64,000 nt of DNA from Chloroflexales bacterium ZM16-3. Its GTDB lineage: Bacteria > Chloroflexota > Chloroflexia > Chloroflexales > Chloroflexaceae. Numbering within the stretch: the stretch's first letter is position 1; the number at the start of each line of letters is the position of its first letter. The notes under the pieces are model-generated. The model saw only the letters and a list, made by a program, of their open reading frames with translations. It made no database searches and had not been told where the DNA came from. The translations under genes and the position numbers were made by a program. Below, piece by piece: positions 44,354 to 52,941 of the stretch. The stretch covers positions 124,001-188,000 of the forward strand of contig RYFE02000001.1 in the NCBI GenBank assembly GCA_004138175.2, written 5' to 3'.

Positions 44354-44436
44354 ATCGGCGCTCCTCTGTATGTCTATATGATGAGGCGCACACTACGGTG
44401 CCTCTCTCATCATGATGTGCCGTTTCAGCCTGTAGG

Positions 44437-44520
44437 TCAACGCCGGTTGAACGGCAGGTCAGCCTCGGCGAAGTGGCGCACCCGCAGATGCGCCGTCTCG
44501 ATCTGGGTGAATGGTGACAT
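44437..44520 (-). pseudogene. N-terminal fragment of a GNAT acetyltransferase
   Basis: A 27-codon frame encodes MSPFTQIETAHLRVRHFAEA and then DLPFNRR. This reads like the first strand and helix of a GNAT (RimJ/RimL-type) acetyltransferase (IETARLRLRPFREADLP pattern). The rest of the domain is missing; 70 nt further down is the SDR start region. It is probably a remnant, unless a very short peptide. Confidence 0.45.
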
Positions 44521-44547
44521 CGGTGATGGGTGATCGGCGGCCACGTA

Positions 44548-47499
44548 TCAGAGTCCCTCTTCATCATCATCTTCAGCATTTGCCGCGCGCACCAGCCGCA
44601 CCGCGCTCACCGCCGTGTCGATCGTCAGGTCGCCGTGGTCGGCGAAGGAGACCAGCATCAGCTCGCGGTCGTCCTCGATCTGGCTTGATCGCACCTCGCC
44701 GGTGCCCCAGGGCATGCAGAAGACCGTGTCGCCCGGCATGAATCGCGGCTCGACCAGCTCGCGCGGGCCTGCGGGCCGGCGTGGGGATGGCGGTGACGAT
44801 GGGCTGCGCCGCTCGCGCTGCTCGCGCATGCTGCGCAGGCGGGCCGCCATCGCCGTCGGGTCGGGCAGCGGCTCGCTCGGCGGAGGCGGCTCCGGCGGGC
44901 GTGGCTCGCTCGGCGGAGGTGGCTCCAGCGGGCGTGGCGTCTGCTTGCCGCGAGGAACTGCCGGAGCCTTATCTGCGGCCTTCTTGCGGCGCGGCTGGGC
45001 AGCTTCACGCGGGGGCTTTGGCTCGGCCGGTGGCGTCTTTCGTGCGGCCGACGGCTCCTTGCGCGGCGGCGTCTCTCGCTTCGGTGTCGCACGTGTCTTT
45101 TGTGGCGGCGGCTCACGCACCGGCTCAGGGATGCTTGGCGGCGTCTCTCGCTTCGGTGTCGCACGTGTCTTTTGTGGCGGTGGCTCACGCACTGGCTCAG
45201 GGGTGATCGGCGGCGCGGGCTCACGTCGCGGCGGCTCAGGGATGCTTGGCGGCGCGGGCTCACGTCGCGGCGGCTCACGCACCGGCTCAGGGATGATCGG
45301 CGAAACTACGTACTGTGGCTTCTCCGGCCTCCGACTCCCATCCCCCGACCCCCGACTTCCAGCCCCCGACTCCCGACTCCTGCCCCCCGACTCCTGCCCC
45401 CCGACTCCCGACTCCTGCCCCCCGACTCCTGCCCCCCGTCCCGCCGGCTGACGGATCGGCTTGGGCGTGATCGCGCCACCGAGCAGCGCCAGCAGCCAGT
45501 CCATATCGGCGCGGGCCAGCGGCTCTAGCAGCGGGTCGCTGCGACAGTCGAGGGCGATGTCGTAGGCCAGCGGCAGCAACTCCTCGATGCCCGTATAGAG
45601 CCATGCGGCCAGGCCATTCCCGCCGGGCTGGGCGTCCACCATATAGATCCGCCGGGCCTCGGCGTCATAGGCCGGCACGGCATCGGTCAGCGTGAGGAGC
45701 GTGCGCACCGCGACGGCCGCCGCCATCGACCAGCCGATGAGCTGGCCGGTGGCCCCCACCGCCATGGGCAGATCGACCCACGCCGCCGGCGCGCTCCAGC
45801 TCGTGGTAAGTGCTGGCGTCAGAACGCGATCCAGCGGCGCGCCGCCGGGGCTCACCTCGCGATAGCCGTAGACTTCCTCGTCGACCACCACCCGGCCCCA
45901 TGCCACCTCCCGCCCGCGCAGATCGCGGCGCTCGCGGCAATCACGCACGCGCACCGTGCAGCGCCTCAGCGGGAAGGTGCGTCTGCCCTCGCTGGCGGCG
46001 CGGATCGTCAGGCTCAGCTCGCCCTCGTCGCGCTCGATCACCCGGTAGCCGCCGCGCAGGGGCGGCAGGGCTGCGCCGGGGAAGGCCCAGCGGTCGAATG
46101 CCGCCGGGTCAAGGGCGACCAGGGCGCGCCCCTGGTCGTCCAGGATGATCGGCGGGGAGGCACCCGCCGCATGCAGGTCAAAGCCCTCGTAGGGGTCGCC
46201 GCCGCCAGGGAGCGGCTGCCAGGCCGGATCGGCCTCGGGGAGCGGAGCGATCTGCTGGTGCGCCTCTAGGCGAGCGATAATCGACCCGGCCTGCCAGGCA
46301 TCCACCTCTGCGGCGCTGATCGGGCGCTCGCTGGCGGCGCAGATCAGGTGCTGAGCGACCACGTAGGCATTGGCGGGCGCGGCGACCCATGCTGGCGGCG
46401 GGTCATCGAGCATCGGCAGGTGGGCGGGGTCGCGGGCGCAGAGCCGGGTGATCGTCCGCTCGGCAGGCTCGTCGCCGAGCAGCAGGATGCTCAGGGCCGC
46501 CCCGCTCTCGGTGGCCTCGTGGAGGGCCGCCGCGCCGCAGGCCGCCCCGGCCAGGATCTGCACCTGTGCGATCTGTGCGCCAGCGCTCACGCTCACCTGG
46601 GCCGTGTCGGGGCCGAGGAGCGCGCGCAGCAGGGGCACCTCCAAGGGCAGGCACACGATATGGACGCTCGCGCCGGCCCGCTGCATGCCCAGCGCCAGGG
46701 CCACCGCCTCGCGGGCGCGGTCGCCGGTAGGCCGCCAGAGGGCCAGGCTCGACGCGGGGCGCGGCAGATCATCTACGGCGATCATCCGCCATGGGCGGCC
46801 CGCCACCTGGGACAGCACATCTGCCGCATCCTGAGCCTCGGCCATGGTCGCGCCGAGGAAGGGCGGCGGATCGGTCGGGGCGAGCCGCTGGGCGCGCAGG
46901 AGCAGCGATGAGAGGTGACCGGCGGCCACCCCAGCGTAGCGGTGGACGTCGGCGATCAGAATCAGCTGGAGGTGCGACCAGAACCCATGCCATGCCCGGT
47001 CGTGGTGGCGCAGCAGCCGCTCGTGGAGGGCGGATGGCGTGGCGGCCACCAGGCGCGCGCCAAACGCGGCCCGCAGACCGTCGCCCTGAGCCGCCGCAAC
47101 ACGTAGGGGCGTTGCGAGGGCCGCCTCCAGGTGCTTCAGATCACTGAGGTGCCTGGCGACGCTGTCAGCCTCGGGGGCGATCAGGAGCGCCGTGCCATGC
47201 GGTTCGCCGCGCAGCAGCTCGAAGGCCAGCAGGTGCAGAGTCTGCCGCGCCGCCGGCCCGCCGCCCACGAGGGCGAAGGGTTCGCCTCGGCGCAGGGCCG
47301 AGAGCGAGAGCGACTGGTGCTGACGGAAGGGCTGTCCGGTGAGCGAGATCCATGCCTGTGAGAGCCGCTGGCTGATCGGCAGGTGGCTGATGCGGCTGCC
47401 TGCGCGCTCGGGTATGGCACGCAGGGCAAGCAACGGGCTTGCGTCGCCACGCCCGCGCTGCCGGGCCAGGTTGTGGAGCGCCTCGATGAGATCGGCCAT
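44548..47499 (-). CDS. Degenerate MrfA/YprA-like DEAD helicase with proline-rich tail and Tudor-like C-terminus
   Basis: 983 residues. The order of landmarks follows MrfA/YprA helicases: VAATPSALHERLL for TNPDMLH (about 151-163), ANAYVVAQHLICAASERP for the DPxNPYVLxxHLxCAAxExP segment, VYGYREV and WVDLP. The ATPase motifs are lost. Walker A reads GGGPAARQT (79-87, no GKS/T), motif II reads IADVHRY (about 182-188) instead of DExH, and motif III reads GAT (about 216). A low-complexity tail (about 690-900) holds two 24-residue repeats and heptad-encoded GGQESG-type repeats. The last 55 residues (GDTVFCMPWGTGEVRSSQI...) resemble the UvrD/PcrA C-terminal Tudor-like domain. It probably acts as a non-catalytic DNA-binding scaffold. 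Confidence 0.6.
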   Translation of the reverse strand: MADLIEALHNLARQRGRGDASPLLALRAIPERAGSRISHLPISQRLSQAWISLTGQPFRQHQSLSLSALRRGEPFALVGGGPAARQTLHLLAFELLRGEPHGTALLIAPEADSVARHLSDLKHLEAALATPLRVAAAQGDGLRAAFGARLVAATPSALHERLLRHHDRAWHGFWSHLQLILIADVHRYAGVAAGHLSSLLLRAQRLAPTDPPPFLGATMAEAQDAADVLSQVAGRPWRMIAVDDLPRPASSLALWRPTGDRAREAVALALGMQRAGASVHIVCLPLEVPLLRALLGPDTAQVSVSAGAQIAQVQILAGAACGAAALHEATESGAALSILLLGDEPAERTITRLCARDPAHLPMLDDPPPAWVAAPANAYVVAQHLICAASERPISAAEVDAWQAGSIIARLEAHQQIAPLPEADPAWQPLPGGGDPYEGFDLHAAGASPPIILDDQGRALVALDPAAFDRWAFPGAALPPLRGGYRVIERDEGELSLTIRAASEGRRTFPLRRCTVRVRDCRERRDLRGREVAWGRVVVDEEVYGYREVSPGGAPLDRVLTPALTTSWSAPAAWVDLPMAVGATGQLIGWSMAAAVAVRTLLTLTDAVPAYDAEARRIYMVDAQPGGNGLAAWLYTGIEELLPLAYDIALDCRSDPLLEPLARADMDWLLALLGGAITPKPIRQPAGRGAGVGGQESGVGGQESGGRSRESGAGSRGSGDGSRRPEKPQYVVSPIIPEPVREPPRREPAPPSIPEPPRREPAPPITPEPVREPPPQKTRATPKRETPPSIPEPVREPPPQKTRATPKRETPPRKEPSAARKTPPAEPKPPREAAQPRRKKAADKAPAVPRGKQTPRPLEPPPPSEPRPPEPPPPSEPLPDPTAMAARLRSMREQRERRSPSSPPSPRRPAGPRELVEPRFMPGDTVFCMPWGTGEVRSSQIEDDRELMLVSFADHGDLTIDTAVSAVRLVRAANAEDDDEEGL
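45071..45208. repeat. 72-bp tandem duplication in the helicase-like gene
   Basis: Two near-identical blocks with a 72-nt period encode KTRATPKRETPP-containing 24-residue repeats in the tail. Adjacent proline-rich repeats (REPAPP) are related. Confidence 0.75.
45345..45439. repeat. Heptad array (units CCGACTC and CTGCCCC) inside a coding region
   Basis: About thirteen 7-nt units alternate CCGACTC and CTGCCCC. Three units equal 21 nt, so the reading frame is kept and the array encodes repeats such as GVGGQESG on the minus strand. Only one arm is present. Confidence 0.8.
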
Positions 47500-47743
47500 G
47501 GCGGCAGGGTATGGCTACGTCTAGATCACCTGCCGATGGGGTGGGGCGATAAAGCCGCCCAGCGCTATCTCTGGTTGGGTCTGGGGCACATCCCCGGCGG
47601 CAGGTTGCAGAGTCCACGCTACAGGCATTGTAGCATAGACGAGGGCTCAGGAGTCTGGGGGCGGGAAGCAGCGACGCCGCATCAGCAAGCCATGCACGCC
47701 ACCAAACGGTAATGTACGCTGAAACCGTGCCATAGCCAAAAAG
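47500..47743. other. Intergenic region upstream of the helicase-like gene
   Basis: No gene is recognised. A TACAAT box on the minus strand (47632-47627) could be the -10 of the helicase-like gene, but no -35 is evident. Confidence 0.35.
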
Positions 47744-47923
47744 GCAATACCGCAGAAGTCACGCGGTGCGGCGTCGCCCGGCGGCTGAAGCCGCGGGCTA
47801 GCGTCTGCGAAGCCCGCCTACGCGGGCTGGCCGAGGCCGCGCAGGCGGCCTTCGCAGAACCATAGCCCGCCCGTTTACGGGCCGGGCACGTGCAGGGTGA
47901 CAGCGTGACTTTTGCTGTATTGC
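47744..47923. repeat. MITE-like element, copy 3
   Basis: Inverted ends GCAATACCGCAGAAGTCAC and the complement of GCAATACAGCAAAAGTCAC. The interior shares the outer blocks with copy 2, but the central segment is inverted relative to it. Confidence 0.8.
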
Positions 47924-48003
47924 CCAAAACGGCAGGGCTGGTGTGATCATCCGCACTACCTTGGCCTCCCGTGCTATACTCTGGGCAGCCCAGCAGTATA
48001 GTG

Positions 48004-49044
48004 ATGACGAGCCCCACCATGACCCACCCGACTGGCGGCATCAAGCGCAGCTCCTGGCTGACCTTCAGGCGACGGCTTCTGCTGGTGCGCATGCTGATGC
48101 GCGGCCCGGCTGGCAGCGCTGATCTGGTGGCCGCCATCAACCGCGAGCTAGGCGCGCAGGGCTACCCCGAGGCTGCTGCTGCCGCCCTCAAGCACGATTT
48201 CGACTCGCTCAAGAGCGAGTACGGCTGCCGGATTAGCTACAACCGGGCCACGCGTCGCTACGCACTGGAAGATATGGGCGAGCTGGCGCTGCTCGACCTG
48301 CCGGACGAAAGCATGGAGGCGCTGTCCTTCCTTGACGCCAGCTTTCCCGAGGGAGGCGGGCTGCCCGAGCACGCCAATATCCGCAACCTGCTGGAGCGGG
48401 TGCTGCTCCTGCTTCCGCCGGCCCGCCAAGCCCAACACCGTCGGCAGCGCGGCTCTATGCGCTTGGGCATTGGCTCTGGGTCGGCCAAGATCGACCCGCA
48501 GACGCTCGATGTGGTCAAGCGGGCGATCTCCGGGCGGCGCGAGCTGTCCTTCGCCTACCTGAGCAGCTTCGATGGCGACCAGCCTCGCCAGCACCGCGTC
48601 GCCCCCTACGGCATCACCTTCCGGCCCGAGGGCCAGGGCTACCTTGATGCGACTCTGCTGGAGGTGACGCCGAGGGGCGGCGAGACCATCCGCGCCGCGA
48701 TCGACTATCGCCTCGACCGGATCGTGCCGGGGAGCGCGACGGTGCTGCCGACCATGCTCCCGCCGCAGCGCGCGCTGCCGCTAAGCTACCGCCTGCGCTA
48801 CACCTTGGTGCCGCAGGTGGCCCGCCGCCGCGACCTCGCCGCCGTCTTTCCCAATACCCAGATTGTCTACCGGGACGACGGCAGCGCCGAGGTGACGGCC
48901 GAGGTGACGAACCTCTGGCAGGCCCGCCAGCTGCTGCTGCGCTACGGCGACGCCTGCACCGTCCACGAGCCGCCCGAGCTGGTCGAGCTCTTCCGCAAGA
49001 CGGCGCGTGGCCTGGCCGAGATCTACGGGCTACCGCCTGCGTAG
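48004..49044 (+). CDS. WYL-domain transcriptional regulator
   Basis: 346 residues. An N-terminal winged-helix region (about 15-90; FRRRLLLVRMLMRG, FDSLKSEYGCRISYN) is followed by a WYL domain (about 165-250; ISGRRELSFAYLSSFDG..QHRVAPYGITFRPEGQGYLDATLLE) and a C-terminal extension. WYL regulators sense nucleotides or nucleic acid and often control defence or repair genes. A TATACT box at 47975-47980 lies just upstream. The neighbours are a helicase-like gene (divergent) and a nucleotidyltransferase island, which fits a mobile or defence setting, though no complete system is recognised. Confidence 0.82.
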   Translation: MTSPTMTHPTGGIKRSSWLTFRRRLLLVRMLMRGPAGSADLVAAINRELGAQGYPEAAAAALKHDFDSLKSEYGCRISYNRATRRYALEDMGELALLDLPDESMEALSFLDASFPEGGGLPEHANIRNLLERVLLLLPPARQAQHRRQRGSMRLGIGSGSAKIDPQTLDVVKRAISGRRELSFAYLSSFDGDQPRQHRVAPYGITFRPEGQGYLDATLLEVTPRGGETIRAAIDYRLDRIVPGSATVLPTMLPPQRALPLSYRLRYTLVPQVARRRDLAAVFPNTQIVYRDDGSAEVTAEVTNLWQARQLLLRYGDACTVHEPPELVELFRKTARGLAEIYGLPPA

Positions 49045-49149
49045 GGAGACTCGCCCTGCGCGCTTCTGTGTAGCTAGAATCTACGTTGGTTTACCGTATC
49101 TCGTATGGCGCATTTCGGAAAGAAATTCAGATCACTTTTCTTATTCACA

Positions 49150-49178
49150 TTGTATTTTAGCGCATGACACGGTACACT
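49150..49178 (+). promoter_or_regulatory. Putative promoter of the nucleotidyltransferase gene
   Basis: TTGTAT (49150-49155) and TACACT (49173-49178) with a 17-nt spacer, in AT-rich DNA. The ATG at 49189 is only 10 nt from the -10. Confidence 0.45.
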
Positions 49179-49188
49179 ATCATCTGGT

Positions 49189-49884
49189 ATGTCAGACATG
49201 GAACAGGAGGTATCACACGATATTATGACGACGACACCTGTTCATATTGGTCATGTGATTCGGAATGCGCGTGTATTTAATGCACAGCGGTGGCAAGGAG
49301 TGCCATGTACGATGGACGAATTACTCAAAACCGTTGATGATCTTTTCGCACTCCTTGATCAGCGCAACATGAAATATACGCTTGTTGGGGGCATCGCCAT
49401 TCTTCAGTATATCCAAGGGCGGAATACGGAAGATATCGATTTTATCATCAATACAACTGCATTAAAGAAGTTGCCAGAAATCACGATTACGAGCCAAGAC
49501 GCTTTTTTTACGCATGGCCGCTACCATGATTTGCAAATAGATTTCCTGCTCACAAAGAATCCATTATTTGCACATGTTCAAAAAAGATACACCACAAAAC
49601 AGCCATTCTTTGAGCGCATAATTACCTCGGCGACGGTTGACGGACTCATTTTATTAAAGCTCTATGCGCTTCCATCGCTATATCGACAAGGCGATTTTGC
49701 GCGTGTTGGGTTATATGAAAATGATGTTGCGACTCTGATGTTTTATCATCGTCCTGCAATCACCGATCTTGTCGATGAATTACGCACCTATATGAGTGGA
49801 CAAGATATGGCTGCCATACAAGATATTGTCGCGGATATTGCGCAGCGCATTCAACGGTTTCAGCGCAAGCCAAAAGCGGAATAA
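49189..49884 (+). CDS. AbiEii/MNT-like nucleotidyltransferase, probably acquired
   Basis: 231 residues. LVGGIAILQYIQGRNTEDIDFII (about 63-85) matches the GGxA...R.TxDID nucleotide-transfer core of DUF1814/AbiEii-like proteins, and QIDFLLTKNPLF follows. Such enzymes are often toxins of toxin-antitoxin or abortive-infection modules. No antitoxin is adjacent: the next gene is 267 nt away and unrelated. The gene is clearly richer in A+T than everything around it, in codon third positions and in the flanks, so recent horizontal acquisition is likely. An AGGAGGT inside the frame allows an alternative start at 49225. Confidence 0.72.
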   Translation: MSDMEQEVSHDIMTTTPVHIGHVIRNARVFNAQRWQGVPCTMDELLKTVDDLFALLDQRNMKYTLVGGIAILQYIQGRNTEDIDFIINTTALKKLPEITITSQDAFFTHGRYHDLQIDFLLTKNPLFAHVQKRYTTKQPFFERIITSATVDGLILLKLYALPSLYRQGDFARVGLYENDVATLMFYHRPAITDLVDELRTYMSGQDMAAIQDIVADIAQRIQRFQRKPKAE

Positions 49885-50071
49885 GCCGGACTCCGGGCAT
49901 AGCGTAGAGCCAAACCCCCGGCCCAACAATGTCTCGCAGGTGACTCTGCTGGCGCGGATTGAAATTTGGCACCTTTTTCATACGTGTGGCGTGCTTACAT
50001 TGTGGTGTCATCTATCAAAGCTGCCAGCGGCGCAATTGAGGCGCAGCGTATAGAACGTCAGTCTATTTAGA
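49885..50071. other. Intergenic region after the nucleotidyltransferase
   Basis: Mixed-composition DNA without a recognisable gene. Composition returns to GC-rich near 50100. Confidence 0.4.
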
Positions 50072-50101
50072 TTGACAGCTCCCTCTTGCAGACGCTATAC
50101 T
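50072..50101 (+). promoter_or_regulatory. Promoter of the LRV-repeat gene
   Basis: TTGACA (50072-50077) and TATACT (50096-50101) are 18 nt apart, about 50 nt before the ATG. Confidence 0.65.
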
Positions 50102-50151
50102 GACGGCGGTTGTGCGCTACCACCTATCGCAACGTGGAGGCGGCTTCGCCG

Positions 50152-51684
50152 ATGAGCTACCCGAACCCGCGCGTCTACGGTGAATTTACCCGCGAGATCT
50201 TGGGTGAAGTGACATTCGCCCGCATGATCGCGGCGATCCCCGAGCTCGCTCACCTGCCCACATATAATCTGACGGCGGTGCCGGCGCTGCTCCGCCAGTT
50301 TGGCGACGTGATCGACCTCGCTGACCTGGCCCGCCGCGCCGCCGACCCGAACACCCCTCCCGACGCCCTGATCTTCCTGGCCGGGATCTGCCCCGCTGAG
50401 TTCTGCGCCAACCCGGTGCTGCCCCTCCTGATGCTTGATGACCCCGGTCTGCCCGCTCGCTTTGAGCCAACCTCGCTTGGGCGACTGCTGAGCTACGACG
50501 GCGTGCCCGCCGACCTGCTGGCGGCTGTGGCTAAGCTCGGCCAGCCCGAGATGTCTCACGCCGCCCGCCTGCACGTCGGCCTCGCCGGTGAGGTCGCCGC
50601 CAGCTGGCGCGATGAGTTTGAGCGGGCCGTCGCCGACCTGCCGGCCATCCCCGAGGATGATCTGCTGCCGCTGCTGCTATCGCTCGGGCGGGTGCCGGGC
50701 TGGCTCGCCAGCTCGCGGCCTCCCGCGTCGGGCCGCGCCGGACGCCGGACGCCCGCGCAGATCTGGCGGGCACCCTGGCGGTTGAGGATCTCGCGCGGAT
50801 GCTCGACAGCGAGCTGCCGGTCGAGCGTGCGCAGGCTGCCGCCGACCCGCGCACGCCGCCGCATCTGCTGGCCCAGGCGCACCTGCGCGAGACCTGGGCC
50901 GACGGCGACCCACGGATCTACGAGGCGCTGGCCGCCAACCCGAGCAGCCCGCCCGAGGTGCTGCTGGCGATCTCCGCCGACCGCATCGCGCTCAACACCG
51001 CCGCCCGCCGCGCGGTGGCCCACAACCCGAGCGCGCCCGCCGAGGCGCTGGCCCTGCTCGCCGACGAGCCCTACGCCATGGACATCCCCCTGGCCCTGGC
51101 CGCCCACCCGAACACGTCGGCGCAGCAGCGCGAGCGCATGGCCGAGATCGCCCTTGATAATGCCTGGGAGGGCTGCCAGCCCTTCTACCGCGCGATCGCG
51201 CTCGCCCATCCGACCACGCCCGCCGAGCGGCTGGCCGCGCAGGCCCGCTCCCCCTACTGGATCGAGCGCCTGTCGGTGGCGCTCCACCCCCACATCCCCG
51301 TGGCGGCGCGGGACACGCTGGCCAATGACGGCAACCGCCTCGGCGGCGGCAGAGTTCATGGCCTTTGTCGATCTCTACGCGGGCCTGGTGGATATGGAGG
51401 CGATCCTGCGCGGCGACGGCGGCGGGCTGGCCTTCCCCAGCGAACCCTCGCAGCGCTACGCCCTGACGATCGGCCTGGGCATGCGCTCCCGCGACGCGCG
51501 GGCCGCCCACCACGCCTTCCGCTGGATCGCCGACCGGGCCAGCGGCGAGTGGGCGCAGCTCTTCGCCATGGATCTCTTCCGTCAGATGCGCGCCCACGGC
51601 CAGATGGGTGAGCTGGCCCAGCTGGTGCAGCAGGACGAGCAGCTCCAGGGGTTCCTGCGCGAGTACCGCAGCCTGCTGATGTAG
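50152..51684 (+). pseudogene. LRV (leucine-rich variant) repeat protein gene with two compensating frame changes
   Basis: Coding similarity to one repeat protein runs in frame 1 from ATG 50152 to about 50700, in another frame from about 50700 to 51345, and back in frame 1 to 51684. The joined product (about 510 residues) has units such as ADPNTPPDALIFLAG, ANPSSPPEVLLAIS, HNPSAPAEALALLAD and AHPNTSAQQRERMAE, the xNPxxPxxxLxxLA pattern of LRV solenoids. The first change fits loss of one G in the run at 50697-50699; the second lies near 51340. Either the gene is a pseudogene or these are sequencing errors in G/C runs. It precedes a DUF2201 gene and is probably cotranscribed. Confidence 0.6.
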
Positions 51685-51689
51685 AAGGC

Positions 51690-51760
51690 CCTCACCCCCG
51701 CCGCTGGCGCGGCCCCCCCTCTCCCGCACGCGGGAGAGGGGGATGGGGGGTGAGGGCCGG
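51690..51760. repeat. Nested palindrome between the LRV and DUF2201 genes
   Basis: Outer arms GGCCCTCACCCCC/GGGGGTGAGGGCC enclose inner arms CCCCTCTCCCGC/GCGGGAGAGGGG. This type of CCCTCACCCC/CTCTCCCGC palindrome is common in many bacterial genomes. Confidence 0.7.
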
Positions 51761-51771
51761 GAGACCCACCC

Positions 51772-52941
51772 ATGACCGACCCCGCCTTCGAGCGCCAGAT
51801 CAGCGCGAGCCTGCTGCGGCTGCGCGTCCGCGCGCCCTTCTTCGCCACGCTGGCCCTCTTCGCTCCGGTGCGCCCGAGCGGCGAGGTGCCCACCGCCGCC
51901 ACCGATGGCCGCGATATCTTCGTCAACCCGGCCTATCTGCTGTCGCTCGGCCCGCGTCAGCAGGACGCGCTGCTGCTCCACGCCGTGCTCCACGCCGCCC
52001 TGCTGCACCCGAGCAGGCGCGGCGTGCGCGATGAGTATGTCTGGAATATCGCCGCCGACATCGTGGTGAACGGGATCATTGCCGCCCAGGGCGACTTTGA
52101 CATCCCGCCTGACACGTCCCAGGATGCCGATCTGGCTAAGCTGAGCGTCGAGGAGGTGTACGAGCTGCTGCAGTTTAGCCCCGAGCGCCAGCCGCCGCTG
52201 CCCGGCCTCGACCTGATGAACAACGTGGTGGCTGGCGGCGCGGGCGACCGGCAGGGCGGCGATGGCCAGGAGAGCAGCCGCCAGTCGAGCGGCTCGCTCG
52301 CCGAGCTGGAGAGCCACTGGCGGAACGCCTTCCAGCAGGCCAGCGTGCTGGCCCGCACCGTTGAGCAGGGCGGCATGCTCGACGGCGTGCGCCGCGAGCT
52401 GGACGCGCTCTCGCCGGCGCGCATCGACTGGCGGGCCTACCTCTGGCGCTTCCTGGTGCAGACGCCGACCGACTTTCAGGGCTTCGACCGGCGCTTTGTG
52501 GGGCGCGGGCTCTACCTGGAGGCGCTGGAGGGCGAGAGCGTGCGGGTCTTTGTCTATGTCGATACGTCGGGCTCGGTGAACGACGCCCAGGTGCGGGCGC
52601 TGGTCAGCGAGGTGCAGAGCATTCTGCGCAGCTACCCGCACCTCAAGTGCGACCTCTACTACGCCGATGATCAGCTCTATGGCCCGTTCTGGCTGACTGC
52701 TGAGGGCGCGATCCCGCCGCCGTTGGGCGGCGGCGGGACGGACTTTCAGCCCTTCTTCGCGGTAGTCGAGGCCAGCCACTCGCCCCACGAGAGCAGCCTG
52801 GCGATCTACCTCACCGACGGCTGGGGCATGTTCCCGAAGCTCGCGCCGCACCTGCCGACGCTGTGGGTGGTGACGCCGGGCGGGCGCGCCGCCGAGGAGT
52901 TCCCCTTCGGCGAGGCGGTGCGGCTGGTCGGTGTGGCGTAG
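51772..52941 (+). CDS. DUF2201 family protein (metallopeptidase-like plus VWA-like)
   Basis: 389 residues. The N-terminal part has an HxxxH motif, HAVLHAALLHPSRR (about 72-85), typical of the DUF2201 putative metallopeptidase domain, followed by EYVWNIAADIVVN. A charged Q/S-rich linker leads to a VWA-like domain with VYVDTSGSVND (about 262) and YLTDGWG. These proteins normally act with a MoxR AAA ATPase encoded upstream; here the upstream gene is an LRV repeat gene instead. The stop codon lies in the palindrome 52938-52965. Confidence 0.82.
   Translation: MTDPAFERQISASLLRLRVRAPFFATLALFAPVRPSGEVPTAATDGRDIFVNPAYLLSLGPRQQDALLLHAVLHAALLHPSRRGVRDEYVWNIAADIVVNGIIAAQGDFDIPPDTSQDADLAKLSVEEVYELLQFSPERQPPLPGLDLMNNVVAGGAGDRQGGDGQESSRQSSGSLAELESHWRNAFQQASVLARTVEQGGMLDGVRRELDALSPARIDWRAYLWRFLVQTPTDFQGFDRRFVGRGLYLEALEGESVRVFVYVDTSGSVNDAQVRALVSEVQSILRSYPHLKCDLYYADDQLYGPFWLTAEGAIPPPLGGGGTDFQPFFAVVEASHSPHESSLAIYLTDGWGMFPKLAPHLPTLWVVTPGGRAAEEFPFGEAVRLVGVA

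Noticed and set aside
44548-49884. Complete antiphage defence system around the helicase-like, WYL and nucleotidyltransferase genes
   Set aside because: The genes are on different strands, far apart and unlike any known set of effectors; only a loose neighbourhood can be claimed.
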